In this document: positions 41,412-51,807 of the stretch, one piece after another | Position numbering within the stretch: the first letter of the stretch is position 1 | Layout: every line of letters begins with the position of its first letter | Assembly (NCBI GenBank): GCA_963794265.1 | Contig: CAWCDJ010000003.1 | Coordinates: 930,001 to 994,000, forward strand | Length of the DNA: 64,000 nt | From: CAWCDJ01 sp963794265 | GTDB taxonomy: Bacteria; Acidobacteriota; Terriglobia; Bryobacterales; Bryobacteraceae | Direction: 5' to 3' | Program-made: the position numbers and the translations under genes | Notes under the pieces: generated by a model | Told to the model about the DNA's origin: nothing | The model's input: the letters and a program-made list of their open reading frames with translations, nothing else | Database searches by the model: none

Positions 41412-43148
41412 TTGAATCCCAATCCGCAAGTGATTGTTCTCGACGCGGGCGGACAGTACTGCCATCTCGAGGCCCGCAAAGTCCGCGACCTGGGTGTGTA
41501 CGCCGAAGTTCGGGCCAGCGACGTTCCGGCGGCCGAACTGGCGGGCGCGCGAGGCATCATCATTTCCGGCGGTCCGGGCAGCGTCTATGACCCCGGCAGC
41601 CCCACCGTGGACCCCGCCATCTTCGCCGCGGGCAAGCCCGTGCTGGGCATCTGCTACGGCCAGCAGTTGATGGCTTACCTGCTGGGCGGCGAGGTCCGGA
41701 AGGGCGAAAAGGGCGAGTACGGCTCAGCCACGCTCGATCTGTTCGACGCCTCCGACCCGATGTTCGCGGGACTCGCCGGGCCGCAGCAGATCTGGATGAG
41801 CCACCGCGACGTGGTCGGCCGCGTGCCGGAGGGTTTCACTGTGGTGGGAAGCACCGAAACCTGCGCCATAGCGGCCATAGCCGACCCCTCCAGAAAGCTC
41901 TACGGCCTGCAATTCCATCCCGAAGTGGTGCACACCGCGCGGGGCCGGGAGTACCTTTCGAATTTCGTTTTCGGCGTGTGCGGCTGCCGGAAGGATTGGG
42001 ATGCCCGGCACCGCGCGCCGCTCATCGAGCAGGAGATTCGCGAGGCCGCGCGCGATCGCAACGTCTTCTTCTTCGTGAGCGGCGGCGTGGATTCGAGCGT
42101 GGCTTTCGCGCTGTGTACGCGGGCACTCGGCCCCGACCGTGTGCGCGGAGTCTATGTGGATACCGGGCTGATGCGCGAGGGCGAAACCGATTTCGTCCGC
42201 CGCCTGCCGGGCGTCTCCGTAGAACATGCGGAGGATCAATTCCTCTCCGCCCTCGCCGGCGTCACCGATCCCGAGCAGAAGCGCCACATCATCGGTGAGG
42301 AATTCGTGCGCGTGCAGGAGCGCATCATCGATTCACGGCACCTGCTCGACGAGCACTGGATCCTGGGGCAGGGCACCATCTATCCCGATACCATCGAGTC
42401 GGGCGGCACGGCCAACGCCGCGGTCATCAAGACGCACCACAACCGCGTCGCCGGAATTCAGAAGCTGATCGAGTGCGGCCTGATCGTGGAACCTCTCAAG
42501 GCGTTCTACAAGGACGAGGTCCGCGAGGTCGGCCGTGAACTGGGCCTGCCTTCCGAGTTGCTGGAGCGGCACCCTTTCCCTGGCCCGGGTCTCGCGATCC
42601 GCTGTTTGTGCTCGGAGTTCGACGCCCCCGTGCGCGCTACCGCCGACGGCTACATCCTGCCGGTGAACTCGGTCGGGGTGCAGGGCGATGCCCGGACCTA
42701 CGCGCCGGTGCTCGCCATCAGCGCGTTGGATCACGCCCGCGCCACGGCGCTTATCAACCGGCTTCCCGGAGTCAACCGCGTGGTGACCGCCATCGGGCTG
42801 AAGGACCCGCTGCCCCATATGAACGTGCGCGCCTGCGGGCTCACGGCGGAACGGATTGCGCTGTTGCGGAGGGCTGACGCCATCGTGCGCCACCTCTCGC
42901 TGGAAACCGGCTTCGACCGCACCATCTGGCAGTTTCCGGTAGTGCTAGTCCCTCTAGGGACCGCCGCGGCGCCGGAATCCGTGGTGCTGCGCCCGATCGA
43001 CTCGGTGGATGGGATGACCGCGCAGTCGGTGGGGATGGACTCTCGGTTACGCGAACGGATCTGTGCCGAACTGCTCAAGCTCGATTCCGTCGCGGGCGTG
43101 TTCTACGACCTGACGCACAAACCGCCCGCGACCATCGAGTGGGAATGA
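41412..43148 (+). CDS. guaA: GMP synthase (glutamine-hydrolysing)
   Basis: 578 residues from TTG 41412, chosen because the family starts just before the QVIVLDAGGQ strand; no strong binding site is seen, and the frame runs back to 41301. Class I amidotransferase domain: C81 in GICYGQQL, HPEV in QFHPEVVHT. PP-loop ATPase domain: SGGVDSSVAF. Dimerisation domain contains RHPFPGPGLAIR and QSVGMDS. Longer than E. coli GuaA (525), with an altered first motif (LDAGGQY for DFGSQY). Makes GMP from XMP, ATP and glutamine. Convergent 4 bp from the exported protein at 43152. Confidence 0.93.
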   Translation: MNPNPQVIVLDAGGQYCHLEARKVRDLGVYAEVRASDVPAAELAGARGIIISGGPGSVYDPGSPTVDPAIFAAGKPVLGICYGQQLMAYLLGGEVRKGEKGEYGSATLDLFDASDPMFAGLAGPQQIWMSHRDVVGRVPEGFTVVGSTETCAIAAIADPSRKLYGLQFHPEVVHTARGREYLSNFVFGVCGCRKDWDARHRAPLIEQEIREAARDRNVFFFVSGGVDSSVAFALCTRALGPDRVRGVYVDTGLMREGETDFVRRLPGVSVEHAEDQFLSALAGVTDPEQKRHIIGEEFVRVQERIIDSRHLLDEHWILGQGTIYPDTIESGGTANAAVIKTHHNRVAGIQKLIECGLIVEPLKAFYKDEVREVGRELGLPSELLERHPFPGPGLAIRCLCSEFDAPVRATADGYILPVNSVGVQGDARTYAPVLAISALDHARATALINRLPGVNRVVTAIGLKDPLPHMNVRACGLTAERIALLRRADAIVRHLSLETGFDRTIWQFPVVLVPLGTAAAPESVVLRPIDSVDGMTAQSVGMDSRLRERICAELLKLDSVAGVFYDLTHKPPATIEWE

Positions 43149-43151
43149 ATC

Positions 43152-44000
43152 TTACTTCGCCGGAGGCAGCTTCACTTCCAGGCCGGAATCCTTGTTCAGC
43201 TTCTCGGTGAGCGCACGGTCCACCAGTGAGAGCGATACCTGGTTGTGGGTGCTGCCGGACGTGAAGTAGTGCAGGGTGTCGCCATCCACCCAGTACGCCA
43301 CAGCCGAATAAATCGTGTGATCCTTGAAGGCTATCAGGTAGCGGGTTGCCTGCTCTTCGGATGCGGGGGATTCCATGGCCGGCTGCGAAGATTGCGGCTG
43401 GTACAGACCACTCGAGGGAGGGGGAACCGTTCCCGGCTCCGAAGGATAGATCGTCGTCGGCGTCGCCGTCGAAGGCGGATAGATCACCAGGATGTTGGGC
43501 TGTTGCTGCTGCACCGGCGCTGCCACCGGAGGTGCGGCGCCGTACCCGTTATCGGGATAGGTATTCCCATAATAATCGCCGCCTCCGTAGTAATCATTGC
43601 CGTAATAGCCTCCCCCGTAATAGCCTCCGCCAACGTATACCGGATATGCGTAGACCACGGAGTTATTGTTGTAATGGTTTCGCCGGCCGCCGTTTCCGTT
43701 GCCGAACCGGCCCCCGGCGTAGCCGATGCCCGGAATTCCGTTCCTTTGGCTGAAATTCGTATAGCCCAGACCTTGCAGCGGAACCGCCGGCACACCGATT
43801 TGCGGGCCGCCACCTCCTGGATATACTACGCTGCCTGTGGTTCGCTGAACACCCGGCAGGGCGGAAGTTCCACCCGGAAACACGACACTTCCAAAGGAAC
43901 GGGTGACCCCGGGTGTATTTACAAAGCCGGAACGGTTTTGAGCGGGAAGAACTACTGCGGAGAGTAATAGGACGATACTGAAGCCGATGAGACTTCGCAT
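43152..44000 (-). CDS. Exported Gly/Tyr-rich protein with YLIAFKD-type C-terminal domain (paralogue B)
   Basis: 282 residues from ATG 44000, signal peptide MRSLIGFSIVLLLSAVVLPA and GGGGGA upstream. A low-complexity middle with Gly-Tyr-Asn (VYVGGGYYGGGYYGNDYY) and a Pro/Gln-rich stretch with ILVIYPPSTATPTT is followed by the C-terminal domain ATRYLIAFKDHTIYSAVAYW and VDGDTLHYFTSG, ending ALTEKLNKDSGLEVKLPP. The same domain closes the protein at 4917-5405. Likely periplasmic or surface; function unknown. A hairpin repeat (44071-44101) lies between its start and the Skp gene. Confidence 0.7.
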   Translation of the reverse strand: MRSLIGFSIVLLLSAVVLPAQNRSGFVNTPGVTRSFGSVVFPGGTSALPGVQRTTGSVVYPGGGGPQIGVPAVPLQGLGYTNFSQRNGIPGIGYAGGRFGNGNGGRRNHYNNNSVVYAYPVYVGGGYYGGGYYGNDYYGGGDYYGNTYPDNGYGAAPPVAAPVQQQQPNILVIYPPSTATPTTIYPSEPGTVPPPSSGLYQPQSSQPAMESPASEEQATRYLIAFKDHTIYSAVAYWVDGDTLHYFTSGSTHNQVSLSLVDRALTEKLNKDSGLEVKLPPAK

Positions 44001-44070
44001 GGGACATCCCCCTGCCCGAATTGTACCGCCTTTACGGCAAATTCGCCCGGATGGCAAGGAATGACCAAGA

Positions 44071-44101
44071 GCTCCCTTACGGCCCGCGGCCGTAAGGGAG
44101 C
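44071..44101. repeat. GCTCCCTYACGG-family repeat, copy B (perfect hairpin)
   Basis: GCTCCCTTACGGCC-CGC-GGCCGTAAGGGAGC, 14 perfect pairs and a 3-base loop. Same core as copies A, C, D and E. Also could act as a terminator past the Skp stop at 44123, but no T-run follows. Confidence 0.7.
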
Positions 44102-44122
44102 TGGGATTGCCTGGCGAAGGGA

Positions 44123-44725
44123 TTAGGGCTTTTTGGTGGCTGGCGCCGCCGGTCTCGCCGGAGCGGCAGCCGGTCTCGCCGGGGCTGCTGCGGCCGTGCC
44201 GGGATGTGCCTCGTCGTACAGCTTCACGATGTCGTTGGTGATATCGACTCCGGGGTCGGCCCACAGGACCGGGGTCTGCGGATTGCTAACGTCCACCACC
44301 ATCGAATACCCGTGTGCGGTGCAGTACTTGATGATGACGTCCATGATTTTCGAGCCGATAGTGTTCATCAGCTTGCCTTCTTCCTGCTGAACCTCGGCAT
44401 CGAAATCCTCGGCGTCGCGCTGGCCCTTCTTCTTGGTGTCGTCAATATTTTTCATGAGCTTGGCCTTGGCGTCCTCGCTCATGGTGGCACTGCCCTTGGA
44501 CAACTGATCCTGCATCGCCGCAACATCGGATTGCAGCTTCTCGAGGGCCTGCTTCCTCGGATTGAACTTGGCACCCAGTTCACTCTGGGCCTTCTGCCCA
44601 TCCTTGGTGGCCAGAATGGCGTTCTGTATGTGGATAATCGCGACCTTTGATGGCGCGGCTGTCTGGGCGTGCGCCATCGCGGCGACCCCCAGAACGGCCA
44701 AAGCATAAGCGAAATTCTTCTTCAA
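44123..44725 (-). CDS. OmpH/Skp-family periplasmic chaperone
   Basis: 200 residues from TTG 44725, supported by AGGAG eight bases upstream and signal peptide KKNFAYALAVLGVAAMAHAQ. Middle is a coiled coil typical of Skp (KALEKLQSDVAAMQDQLS-like and AEDFDAEVQQEEGKL). C-terminal Ala/Pro-rich tail (PARPAAAPARPAAPATKKP). Skp escorts outer membrane proteins to BamA, and bamA is the next gene upstream (44 bp gap), the classical bamA-skp order. Confidence 0.85.
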   Translation of the reverse strand: MKKNFAYALAVLGVAAMAHAQTAAPSKVAIIHIQNAILATKDGQKAQSELGAKFNPRKQALEKLQSDVAAMQDQLSKGSATMSEDAKAKLMKNIDDTKKKGQRDAEDFDAEVQQEEGKLMNTIGSKIMDVIIKYCTAHGYSMVVDVSNPQTPVLWADPGVDITNDIVKLYDEAHPGTAAAAPARPAAAPARPAAPATKKP

Positions 44726-44769
44726 GCGGAAACTCCTAAACTCCAAAATATCATACTGGTCCCAGGGTT

Positions 44770-47709
44770 CTAGAACGTTCTGCCGATGGTGAAGCGGAAC
44801 ATCGTACGCTTCTCGAAGAACGGATATGCCTGGCCATACGACGACACGGCATTCAAAAAGGTGGCCTCGTTCGGGAACGACGCCCGGTCCGCCACGATGG
44901 GCGGCTGCAGGTATTCCTGGACCACGGAAGGATTATAGGCAAAATAGAGCCGGAACGGAGCGTTGACTACCGGCAGCATCACCTGAAGCTCGAGGCCCGT
45001 CGAAACACGCGGTTTCTGCGTCCCCGGCGCAATAATCACCTTGCCGTCGAAATTGGCCTGAGGGAATTGCGCGTTCAGGTTGGCCACCTCGGTCGGGTCC
45101 ATAGTGAGTTCGCTGGCTCTCAGGATCCGGTCCACGCCGGCGTCCAGGAACGGCGCCAGAACTACCGGCCCGAAGATCGGGATCCGATACTCGAAGTTGA
45201 ATACGCCTCGCGTATCGCCGCCCGGCGTAATCAACTGGTAGGTCGGAACCTGCATCGTGACCGGAGCCGTGGTCACCGCGCCGCCGCTGATCACCTTCTG
45301 GGTTCGCGCGCTTCCGTCGGCGTTGAGCACGTTTACCGTGGCCGACGAAGGAATAAAGGCGACGGGCGTAATGCCGAACCACTCAAATCCCCGAACGTCC
45401 TGCTCGCCGCCCATGAAGCTGCGCGAGAAAGGAGGTACGTACTTCCCGCCATAACCCGTGATCAACGAGCCCATCAGGTGGAAGGCCAGAATGTGCGACT
45501 TGTGCCAGGGCGCCGGGTGGAAATATTTCGCGTCGATCGTGGGTGAGATCGTATTCACGTTGCCACCCAGGTAGCTGCCGGCAAAATCGGCCGAGATGTA
45601 CAGACTGCGCCCGCCGGTCGGGGTGATCGGATGGTTTACGGTGTTATAGGAATACGAAGGCGTGATGTGGCTGGTGTGGATGCCCGTCAGCGAATTCGGG
45701 CCGGCCACACCGCTGAAGTTAATGTAATCGAAATAGGTCTTGGCGGCAGCGGTCAGCGTGGTGACGCTGGAGATGTCATACCCGTACGTAACGCCTACCC
45801 GGGCGAAACTGCGGCGCAAAGGATAGCTCGTCGAAACCGTGAAGCCGTGGCTGTTCTGCGTGTAGTTGAGCAGGTTTTGCGTTCCCAACTGGTTATACAG
45901 CGATGTCAGGTCCTGACCCGCCAGGATCGAAGCTTGCTGGCCCTGATTGAAATTGTAATCGCGCAGGTAAACCATAAACCCGAGTTGTAACGGGCGGTCC
46001 ATGAAGTACGGCTCAGTGAATCCGAAACTCACGTCCTTCATCATCGTGCCGACCTGGGATTCGAGGGAGAGCGTTTCGCCCAAACCGAGGAAGTTGTTCG
46101 TCGAGTAGTTAAACCCTACGAAGCTCCCGGCGATTGCGGAAACGCCGCCGTTCAACCCGATCGAATTCTTGCCGCGCTCTTTCACTTTCAGGGTGATATC
46201 CACGGTGTCGGAGTTCGGATTGCGGCGGATCTCGGCGGAATCTTCCTTCTTGAGCATCTCGAAATACCCAAGCTGGTTCAGCCGGAGGATGCTGTAGTCC
46301 CAAAGCTGGCTGTTGAAGAGATCGCCTTCGTCCAGAAGCAGTTCGCGCCGGATGACTTTGTCGCGGGTGGTGGTGTTTCCGGAAAAATCGATGCGCCGGA
46401 CGAAGAACTGCTTGCCTTCATCCGCCGTCAGGGTCAGGTCGATCTGGTCGCTGTTGGGAATGACGTCGAAAGAAGGTTCCGGAACGAAGTCGATGAACCC
46501 GAACTGCCCGTACAGCTTGCGCAGGTTTTCGATGCCCTTGCGCAATTTGTCCGTGGAGAAAACGTCGCCCTGCTTCATGCCGAACAGGGTGAGCAGCACG
46601 GAAGGCTCACGGAAGAACTTCACCCCCACAAAGTTGGCATTGCGCAGCTTATAGAGGCGCCCCTCTTCCACCGGAATCGTGATGTTGGCGGCGATCCCCT
46701 GACCGTTCATCTTGATCAGCGGCAGGCGCCAGCCGCGCCCGCCCGTGGGGACAATCTGCACCGTGTCATCCAGCGTCTTGGCTTCGAAGTAGCCCTTGTC
46801 CTGGTATGCCTGGCGGATCCGCTCGCGGTCCTCTTCCAGCTTGGACTGGTCGAAGGTTTTCGCGAACAGGTTTTCGAAATAAATCGAGTGCGGGATTCCA
46901 ATCGGGTGGAGGTTCTTCATGGCCCGCTCCACCCAGCGGTCGTTGTAGGCCTTGTTGCCGACGAAGTCGATCTTCCCCACCTTGACCTTGGGCCCCTCGT
47001 TCACGTTGAACGTGACCTTCAGCGAGGAAGGCGGAATCTGTTCGATTTGCGGTTCGACCGTGGCGTACTGCCGCCCGCGCTCGGCCAGAAACTCCTTGAG
47101 CGCGACCGTCGCGCGCTGCACCTTGTCGGGGTCGTATTGCGATTCCACCGAAAGCCCGACCCGGCGTTCCTTGAAGCGGTCCAGAATCTCGGAGACCGTC
47201 ACCGAGTGGATCCCCTCATAAGTAATGGAGCGGATCACCCGGCGCTCGGTGAGGACGAAGCGCACGATCAAGCCGGTCTTCCCCGGTTCGGTTTCGAGAC
47301 GGATGTCGTCGAAGCGGCCGGTGTTCCAGAGAATCATGAAGTCCCGGCGAAGGGTGTCGTCGCTCAGGATATCCCCCGTCCGGGAGAGGATCATGGCGCG
47401 CAGCGTGTCCTGCGGCACGCGCCGGGCGCCGCGGAACTCGATGGCTTCAATCACCTGGCCGCCGGGCGTCGCCCTGGGCACCGACACAGTCGGTTGCCCG
47501 GGCGCCCTCGGAGGTGGGACTGGCTGGCTGGGCTGTTGGCTCTCCGGCACCGTTTCAAACGGGTTCTTGGCTGGAGGTGTAGTCGCCGGCCGCTGTTGCG
47601 GGGCTGCTGGTGGCGGGGCCGGGGTGGTTTGGGCCGACAAAGGCGGAAGACTGAACGCGCAGAGACAGGCTGGAACTACAGCCAGGAGCGCGCGCCTGAA
47701 GAACTTCAT
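44770..47709 (-). CDS. bamA: Outer membrane assembly factor BamA
   Basis: 979 residues from ATG 47709. Signal peptide and Pro/Gln-rich linker (about residues 20-85), then POTRA domains (for example IEAIEFRGARRVPQDTLRAM, VGKIDFVGNKAYNDRWVERA, VRRIDFSGNTTTRDKVIRRE), then the Omp85 barrel with FMGGEQDVRGFEWFGITPVA, the conserved VRGF motif, and final FRFTIGRTF. Inserts outer membrane proteins. Precedes skp. A candidate promoter lies at 47804-47832 (95 bp upstream). Confidence 0.95.
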   Translation of the reverse strand: MKFFRRALLAVVPACLCAFSLPPLSAQTTPAPPPAAPQQRPATTPPAKNPFETVPESQQPSQPVPPPRAPGQPTVSVPRATPGGQVIEAIEFRGARRVPQDTLRAMILSRTGDILSDDTLRRDFMILWNTGRFDDIRLETEPGKTGLIVRFVLTERRVIRSITYEGIHSVTVSEILDRFKERRVGLSVESQYDPDKVQRATVALKEFLAERGRQYATVEPQIEQIPPSSLKVTFNVNEGPKVKVGKIDFVGNKAYNDRWVERAMKNLHPIGIPHSIYFENLFAKTFDQSKLEEDRERIRQAYQDKGYFEAKTLDDTVQIVPTGGRGWRLPLIKMNGQGIAANITIPVEEGRLYKLRNANFVGVKFFREPSVLLTLFGMKQGDVFSTDKLRKGIENLRKLYGQFGFIDFVPEPSFDVIPNSDQIDLTLTADEGKQFFVRRIDFSGNTTTRDKVIRRELLLDEGDLFNSQLWDYSILRLNQLGYFEMLKKEDSAEIRRNPNSDTVDITLKVKERGKNSIGLNGGVSAIAGSFVGFNYSTNNFLGLGETLSLESQVGTMMKDVSFGFTEPYFMDRPLQLGFMVYLRDYNFNQGQQASILAGQDLTSLYNQLGTQNLLNYTQNSHGFTVSTSYPLRRSFARVGVTYGYDISSVTTLTAAAKTYFDYINFSGVAGPNSLTGIHTSHITPSYSYNTVNHPITPTGGRSLYISADFAGSYLGGNVNTISPTIDAKYFHPAPWHKSHILAFHLMGSLITGYGGKYVPPFSRSFMGGEQDVRGFEWFGITPVAFIPSSATVNVLNADGSARTQKVISGGAVTTAPVTMQVPTYQLITPGGDTRGVFNFEYRIPIFGPVVLAPFLDAGVDRILRASELTMDPTEVANLNAQFPQANFDGKVIIAPGTQKPRVSTGLELQVMLPVVNAPFRLYFAYNPSVVQEYLQPPIVADRASFPNEATFLNAVSSYGQAYPFFEKRTMFRFTIGRTF

Positions 47710-47803
47710 GCAAGCATACCTTTCCACTCTGCGCAAAGTCTATGAAGTCGGTGCACGGGAATCATTATCACGTTTGAAGCCGGCTCTCGAGAATCGTTAA
47801 GCC

Positions 47804-47832
47804 ATTAGTTTAGCGGATCTTAAATGGGTCAA
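47804..47832 (-). promoter_or_regulatory. Possible sigma-70 promoter of bamA
   Basis: Minus-strand TTGACC (plus 47827-47832), 17-bp spacer, ACTAAT (plus 47804-47809). Both 4-5/6 matches. Confidence 0.35.
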
Positions 47833-47909
47833 CAACGAGTGCCGGCGACTACAGGTGTGAAGGTCAGGCACGCTTTTCCACACGCGGGGAAATCGCCTCG
47901 GTTGTACTG

Positions 47910-48860
47910 CTAAGCACAGTTTGGAGCCTTTACGCGGAACGAACAATCCTCACCTCGAAACAACAGACTCCAGTCTATCAGCCCGGCGAACTTCTTGCCC
48001 GTCTCTTCCAGATCGCCGATCCGGTCGATCTGGTCCATGTCGATGGCGCTGGGGAGTTCGGGTTCCAACCGGTAGAATGTGGCACGCGAATAATGCCGGG
48101 CCACCAACTCGCTCTGCTGCTCCTGCGGCGCGTGGAGCATGGTGTCGGTCACCCAATTTAACCAGTCGAGAATCGTGTGGGGGTCGGCCGTCTCCGCAAA
48201 GCGTCCGGTGCCGAATGAGACGACGGTGGTCTCCTCGGGCCGGTACCCCTGGCTGTATGCGAACGCTTCCACGCACGCCTGGTATACCGGGTTGCCGGTC
48301 ACCCCGACTCCTCCATCCACCAACTTGCCGCCGACCGGCGCGCTCGTCATGAGGAACGGGTTGAAGTAGGTGGGGGCGGCGGCGCTGGCCGCGGCGCAAT
48401 CCAACATCCGCAGATGTCCCGTCGAGCGGGCGTTGACCGGGTTGTCCTTGACGAAATACCAGGGCTTGCCGTCGGCCAGCCCTTTGGCGGTGAGCAGAAT
48501 GTCTATGGGCGAATCGTTCAGGCTGGCGCCGGCGGCTTTGCCGAATTCGTCGTCGAGCACCTTGCTGAGGTTGTCGATGTCGTACATGTAACCGCCGGTA
48601 TAACGCTTCATGCTGTTCCAGGGCTTGCCCGGTTTGAAAATCTCGCCGATCCGGTTCTTGTAGATCTCGACGATTTGAGAAGCCGGAATGCCGGCCGCCA
48701 CCGCCGAGGCGAGTAAAGCGCCGGTCGATGTGCCCGCCACGAACGAGAACGATTCCCGCGCAGGTTTGCCGGTTGTCTGCTCCAGTTTCAGGAGCGCCAG
48801 TGCAGGGATAATGCCGCGAACACCCCCGCCGTCAATAGACAGCAAGTACTTTTGAGACAT
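47910..48860 (-). CDS. Patatin-like phospholipase
   Basis: 316 residues from ATG 48860 (an upstream frame to 48896 lies in the repeat region). Motifs in order: DGGGVRG oxyanion loop (about 9-15), GTSTG nucleophile Ser, and DGGVG with the catalytic Asp. No signal peptide; cytoplasmic form. Length matches short bacterial patatins that hydrolyse phospholipid or other acyl esters. The gene stands alone between bamA (upstream of its stop) and a repeat element. Confidence 0.9.
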   Translation of the reverse strand: MSQKYLLSIDGGGVRGIIPALALLKLEQTTGKPARESFSFVAGTSTGALLASAVAAGIPASQIVEIYKNRIGEIFKPGKPWNSMKRYTGGYMYDIDNLSKVLDDEFGKAAGASLNDSPIDILLTAKGLADGKPWYFVKDNPVNARSTGHLRMLDCAAASAAAPTYFNPFLMTSAPVGGKLVDGGVGVTGNPVYQACVEAFAYSQGYRPEETTVVSFGTGRFAETADPHTILDWLNWVTDTMLHAPQEQQSELVARHYSRATFYRLEPELPSAIDMDQIDRIGDLEETGKKFAGLIDWSLLFRGEDCSFRVKAPNCA

Positions 48861-48882
48861 AAAAGGAAGAAGTTGGAAAAAA

Positions 48883-48993
48883 GCCCGCTCCCTCACGGTC
48901 GCGGCTCTGTGACCGCTTGTCGCACAGCCGTGACCGGTTGTCGCACAGCCGTGACCGGTTGTCCCACAGAGCCGCGGCCGTGAGGGAGCGGGC
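48883..48993. repeat. GCTCCCTYACGG-family repeat, copy C (complete element)
   Basis: Terminal inverted arms of 29 bases (48883-48911 and 48965-48993) differ at one base. Centre holds a 21-base direct repeat, GACCGSTTGTCGCACAGCCG plus T, twice (48911-48931, 48932-48952), and a third partial unit (48953-48973). Lies between patatin and the B12 subunit gene. Can fold into a long hairpin. Confidence 0.85.
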
Positions 48994-49011
48994 GAAATCG
49001 TTGCTGTCGCG

Positions 49012-49401
49012 TTACACCGCGGAGCGAATGAACCCGACGATCGCGTCCAGAGACGCCCCCGGCTGGAAGACTGCGGCCACGCCCTGTTGCTTCAGCGTCT
49101 CCGCGTCCTCATCCGGAATAATTCCGCCGACGACCACCTTCACGTCGGCCATGTCCTTCTCGCGCAGCAGTTCCATCACGCGCGGCACAATCGCGTTGTG
49201 CGCGCCAGAGAGAATCGAAAGCCCGATCACCTGCACATCTTCCTGCAGGGCGGCGCTGACGATCATCTCCGGGGTCTGCCGCAACCCCGTGTAGATCACC
49301 TCCATGCCGGCGTCGCGCAACGCCCGCGCAATCACTTTGGCGCCGCGGTCGTGTCCGTCGAGACCCGGCTTGGCCACCAATACTCGAATGGGCGGTTGCA
49401 T
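49012..49401 (-). CDS. B12-binding subunit of acyl-CoA mutase
   Basis: 129 residues, the size of a free-standing B12-binding domain. Cobalamin motif DGHDRG (D-x-H-x-x-G) in KPGLDGHDRGAKVIARAL, followed by VIGLSILSGAH and VVVGGIIPDED, the other cobalamin-binding loops. Two bases after the stop of the catalytic subunit gene, so the two form the mutase. Confidence 0.92.
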   Translation of the reverse strand: MQPPIRVLVAKPGLDGHDRGAKVIARALRDAGMEVIYTGLRQTPEMIVSAALQEDVQVIGLSILSGAHNAIVPRVMELLREKDMADVKVVVGGIIPDEDAETLKQQGVAAVFQPGASLDAIVGFIRSAV

Positions 49402-49403
49402 GT

Positions 49404-50984
<1,581 letters not shown>

Positions 50985-51119
50985 TTCCACCTGCTGCTAT
51001 CGATATCTTACCCCCGGCCGGCGGCGCCCGACCGTCTCGCGCTATCCGCCCGCGGCGCTTAAATCGCGAAAATCGAGTGGAATAGAAGCGTTCTTAGAAA
51101 ATCCGGAAGTGCCGTGACT

Positions 51120-51147
51120 AAAAAAGCCGGCTCGTAAGGAGCCGGCT
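51120..51147 (-). terminator. Intrinsic terminator of the 51276-51779 gene
   Basis: Stem AGCCGGCTC (51125-51133) / GAGCCGGCT (51139-51147), 5-base loop; on the minus strand it is followed by a run of five to six T. 130 bp past the gene stop. A smaller AGGGT-CTGT-ACCCT stem lies at 51249-51262. The region 50985-51275 otherwise holds nothing recognised. Confidence 0.7.
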
Positions 51148-51275
51148 GAGTAAATGAGCCTGAGTCCGGGACCGTTCCCCCCGAATCGGCCACAGCCCAA
51201 ACCCGACAGTATCGATTCGGCGGCGCCGACTGCGGTTGCATTTACAATTTCAGGGTCTGTACCCTAAGCCACATT

Positions 51276-51779
51276 TCAGTTGCGCGAACCCACGGTTTCG
51301 GTACGCCCGGCCAGAGGCTGCACCACCCCGCCGCCGCATACCGCCACCCCGTTCTTGGTAAGCGCCGTCAGGAAGTTGAAGAACAGAGCGTAAAAGACCT
51401 GTTCCGTGAGAGGCTGCTTCCCCGGCAGGCGGAATGTGGCGGGCAGCTCCTTGGCAATCGCCAGGCGCACGGAATGGCGGTGGGTGTGCCCGCTCCGGTC
51501 GCGCTTGTTGGCCAGCGTGATCGGCGTCTGCAGCACACTGCCGTTGCGCCCGTCCACATGGAACTGGCAACGCGAAAACCATCCCAGGTTGGCCGGGTCG
51601 GCGGCATCGAACAGCAGGATCGGGGAGTTTCCAGCGGACGTGCTCAAATCCAGCTGGATGCTCCGCGGGCCGTCCTTGGTCCGGGTGTCGAACCCCGCGT
51701 CGCGCGCAATCTTCGCCACCAGCTCCGGTTGGAGCTCCAAGTAGATCAGTTTGTGCGTCCCTGCCTGAAGTACCTGCAT
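51276..51779 (-). CDS. Hypothetical protein
   Basis: 167 residues. Starts MQVLQAGTHKLIYLELQPEL, then KDGPRSIQLDLSTSAGNSPI, DAADPANLGWFSRCQFHVDG, ending GGVVQPLAGRTETVGSRN. Strand-rich middle suggests a small beta-sandwich. No signal peptide or family recognised. 28 bp after the ABC ATPase gene on the same strand, so possibly the last gene of that set. Confidence 0.55.
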   Translation of the reverse strand: MQVLQAGTHKLIYLELQPELVAKIARDAGFDTRTKDGPRSIQLDLSTSAGNSPILLFDAADPANLGWFSRCQFHVDGRNGSVLQTPITLANKRDRSGHTHRHSVRLAIAKELPATFRLPGKQPLTEQVFYALFFNFLTALTKNGVAVCGGGVVQPLAGRTETVGSRN

Positions 51780-51807
51780 CGAACGGCCATTGTAGCGCAG
51801 GTCGGCG

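Noticed and set aside
44071..44101. Simple intrinsic terminator after the Skp gene
   Set aside because: It lacks a T-run and shares its core with four other intergenic repeats, so it is listed as a repeat.
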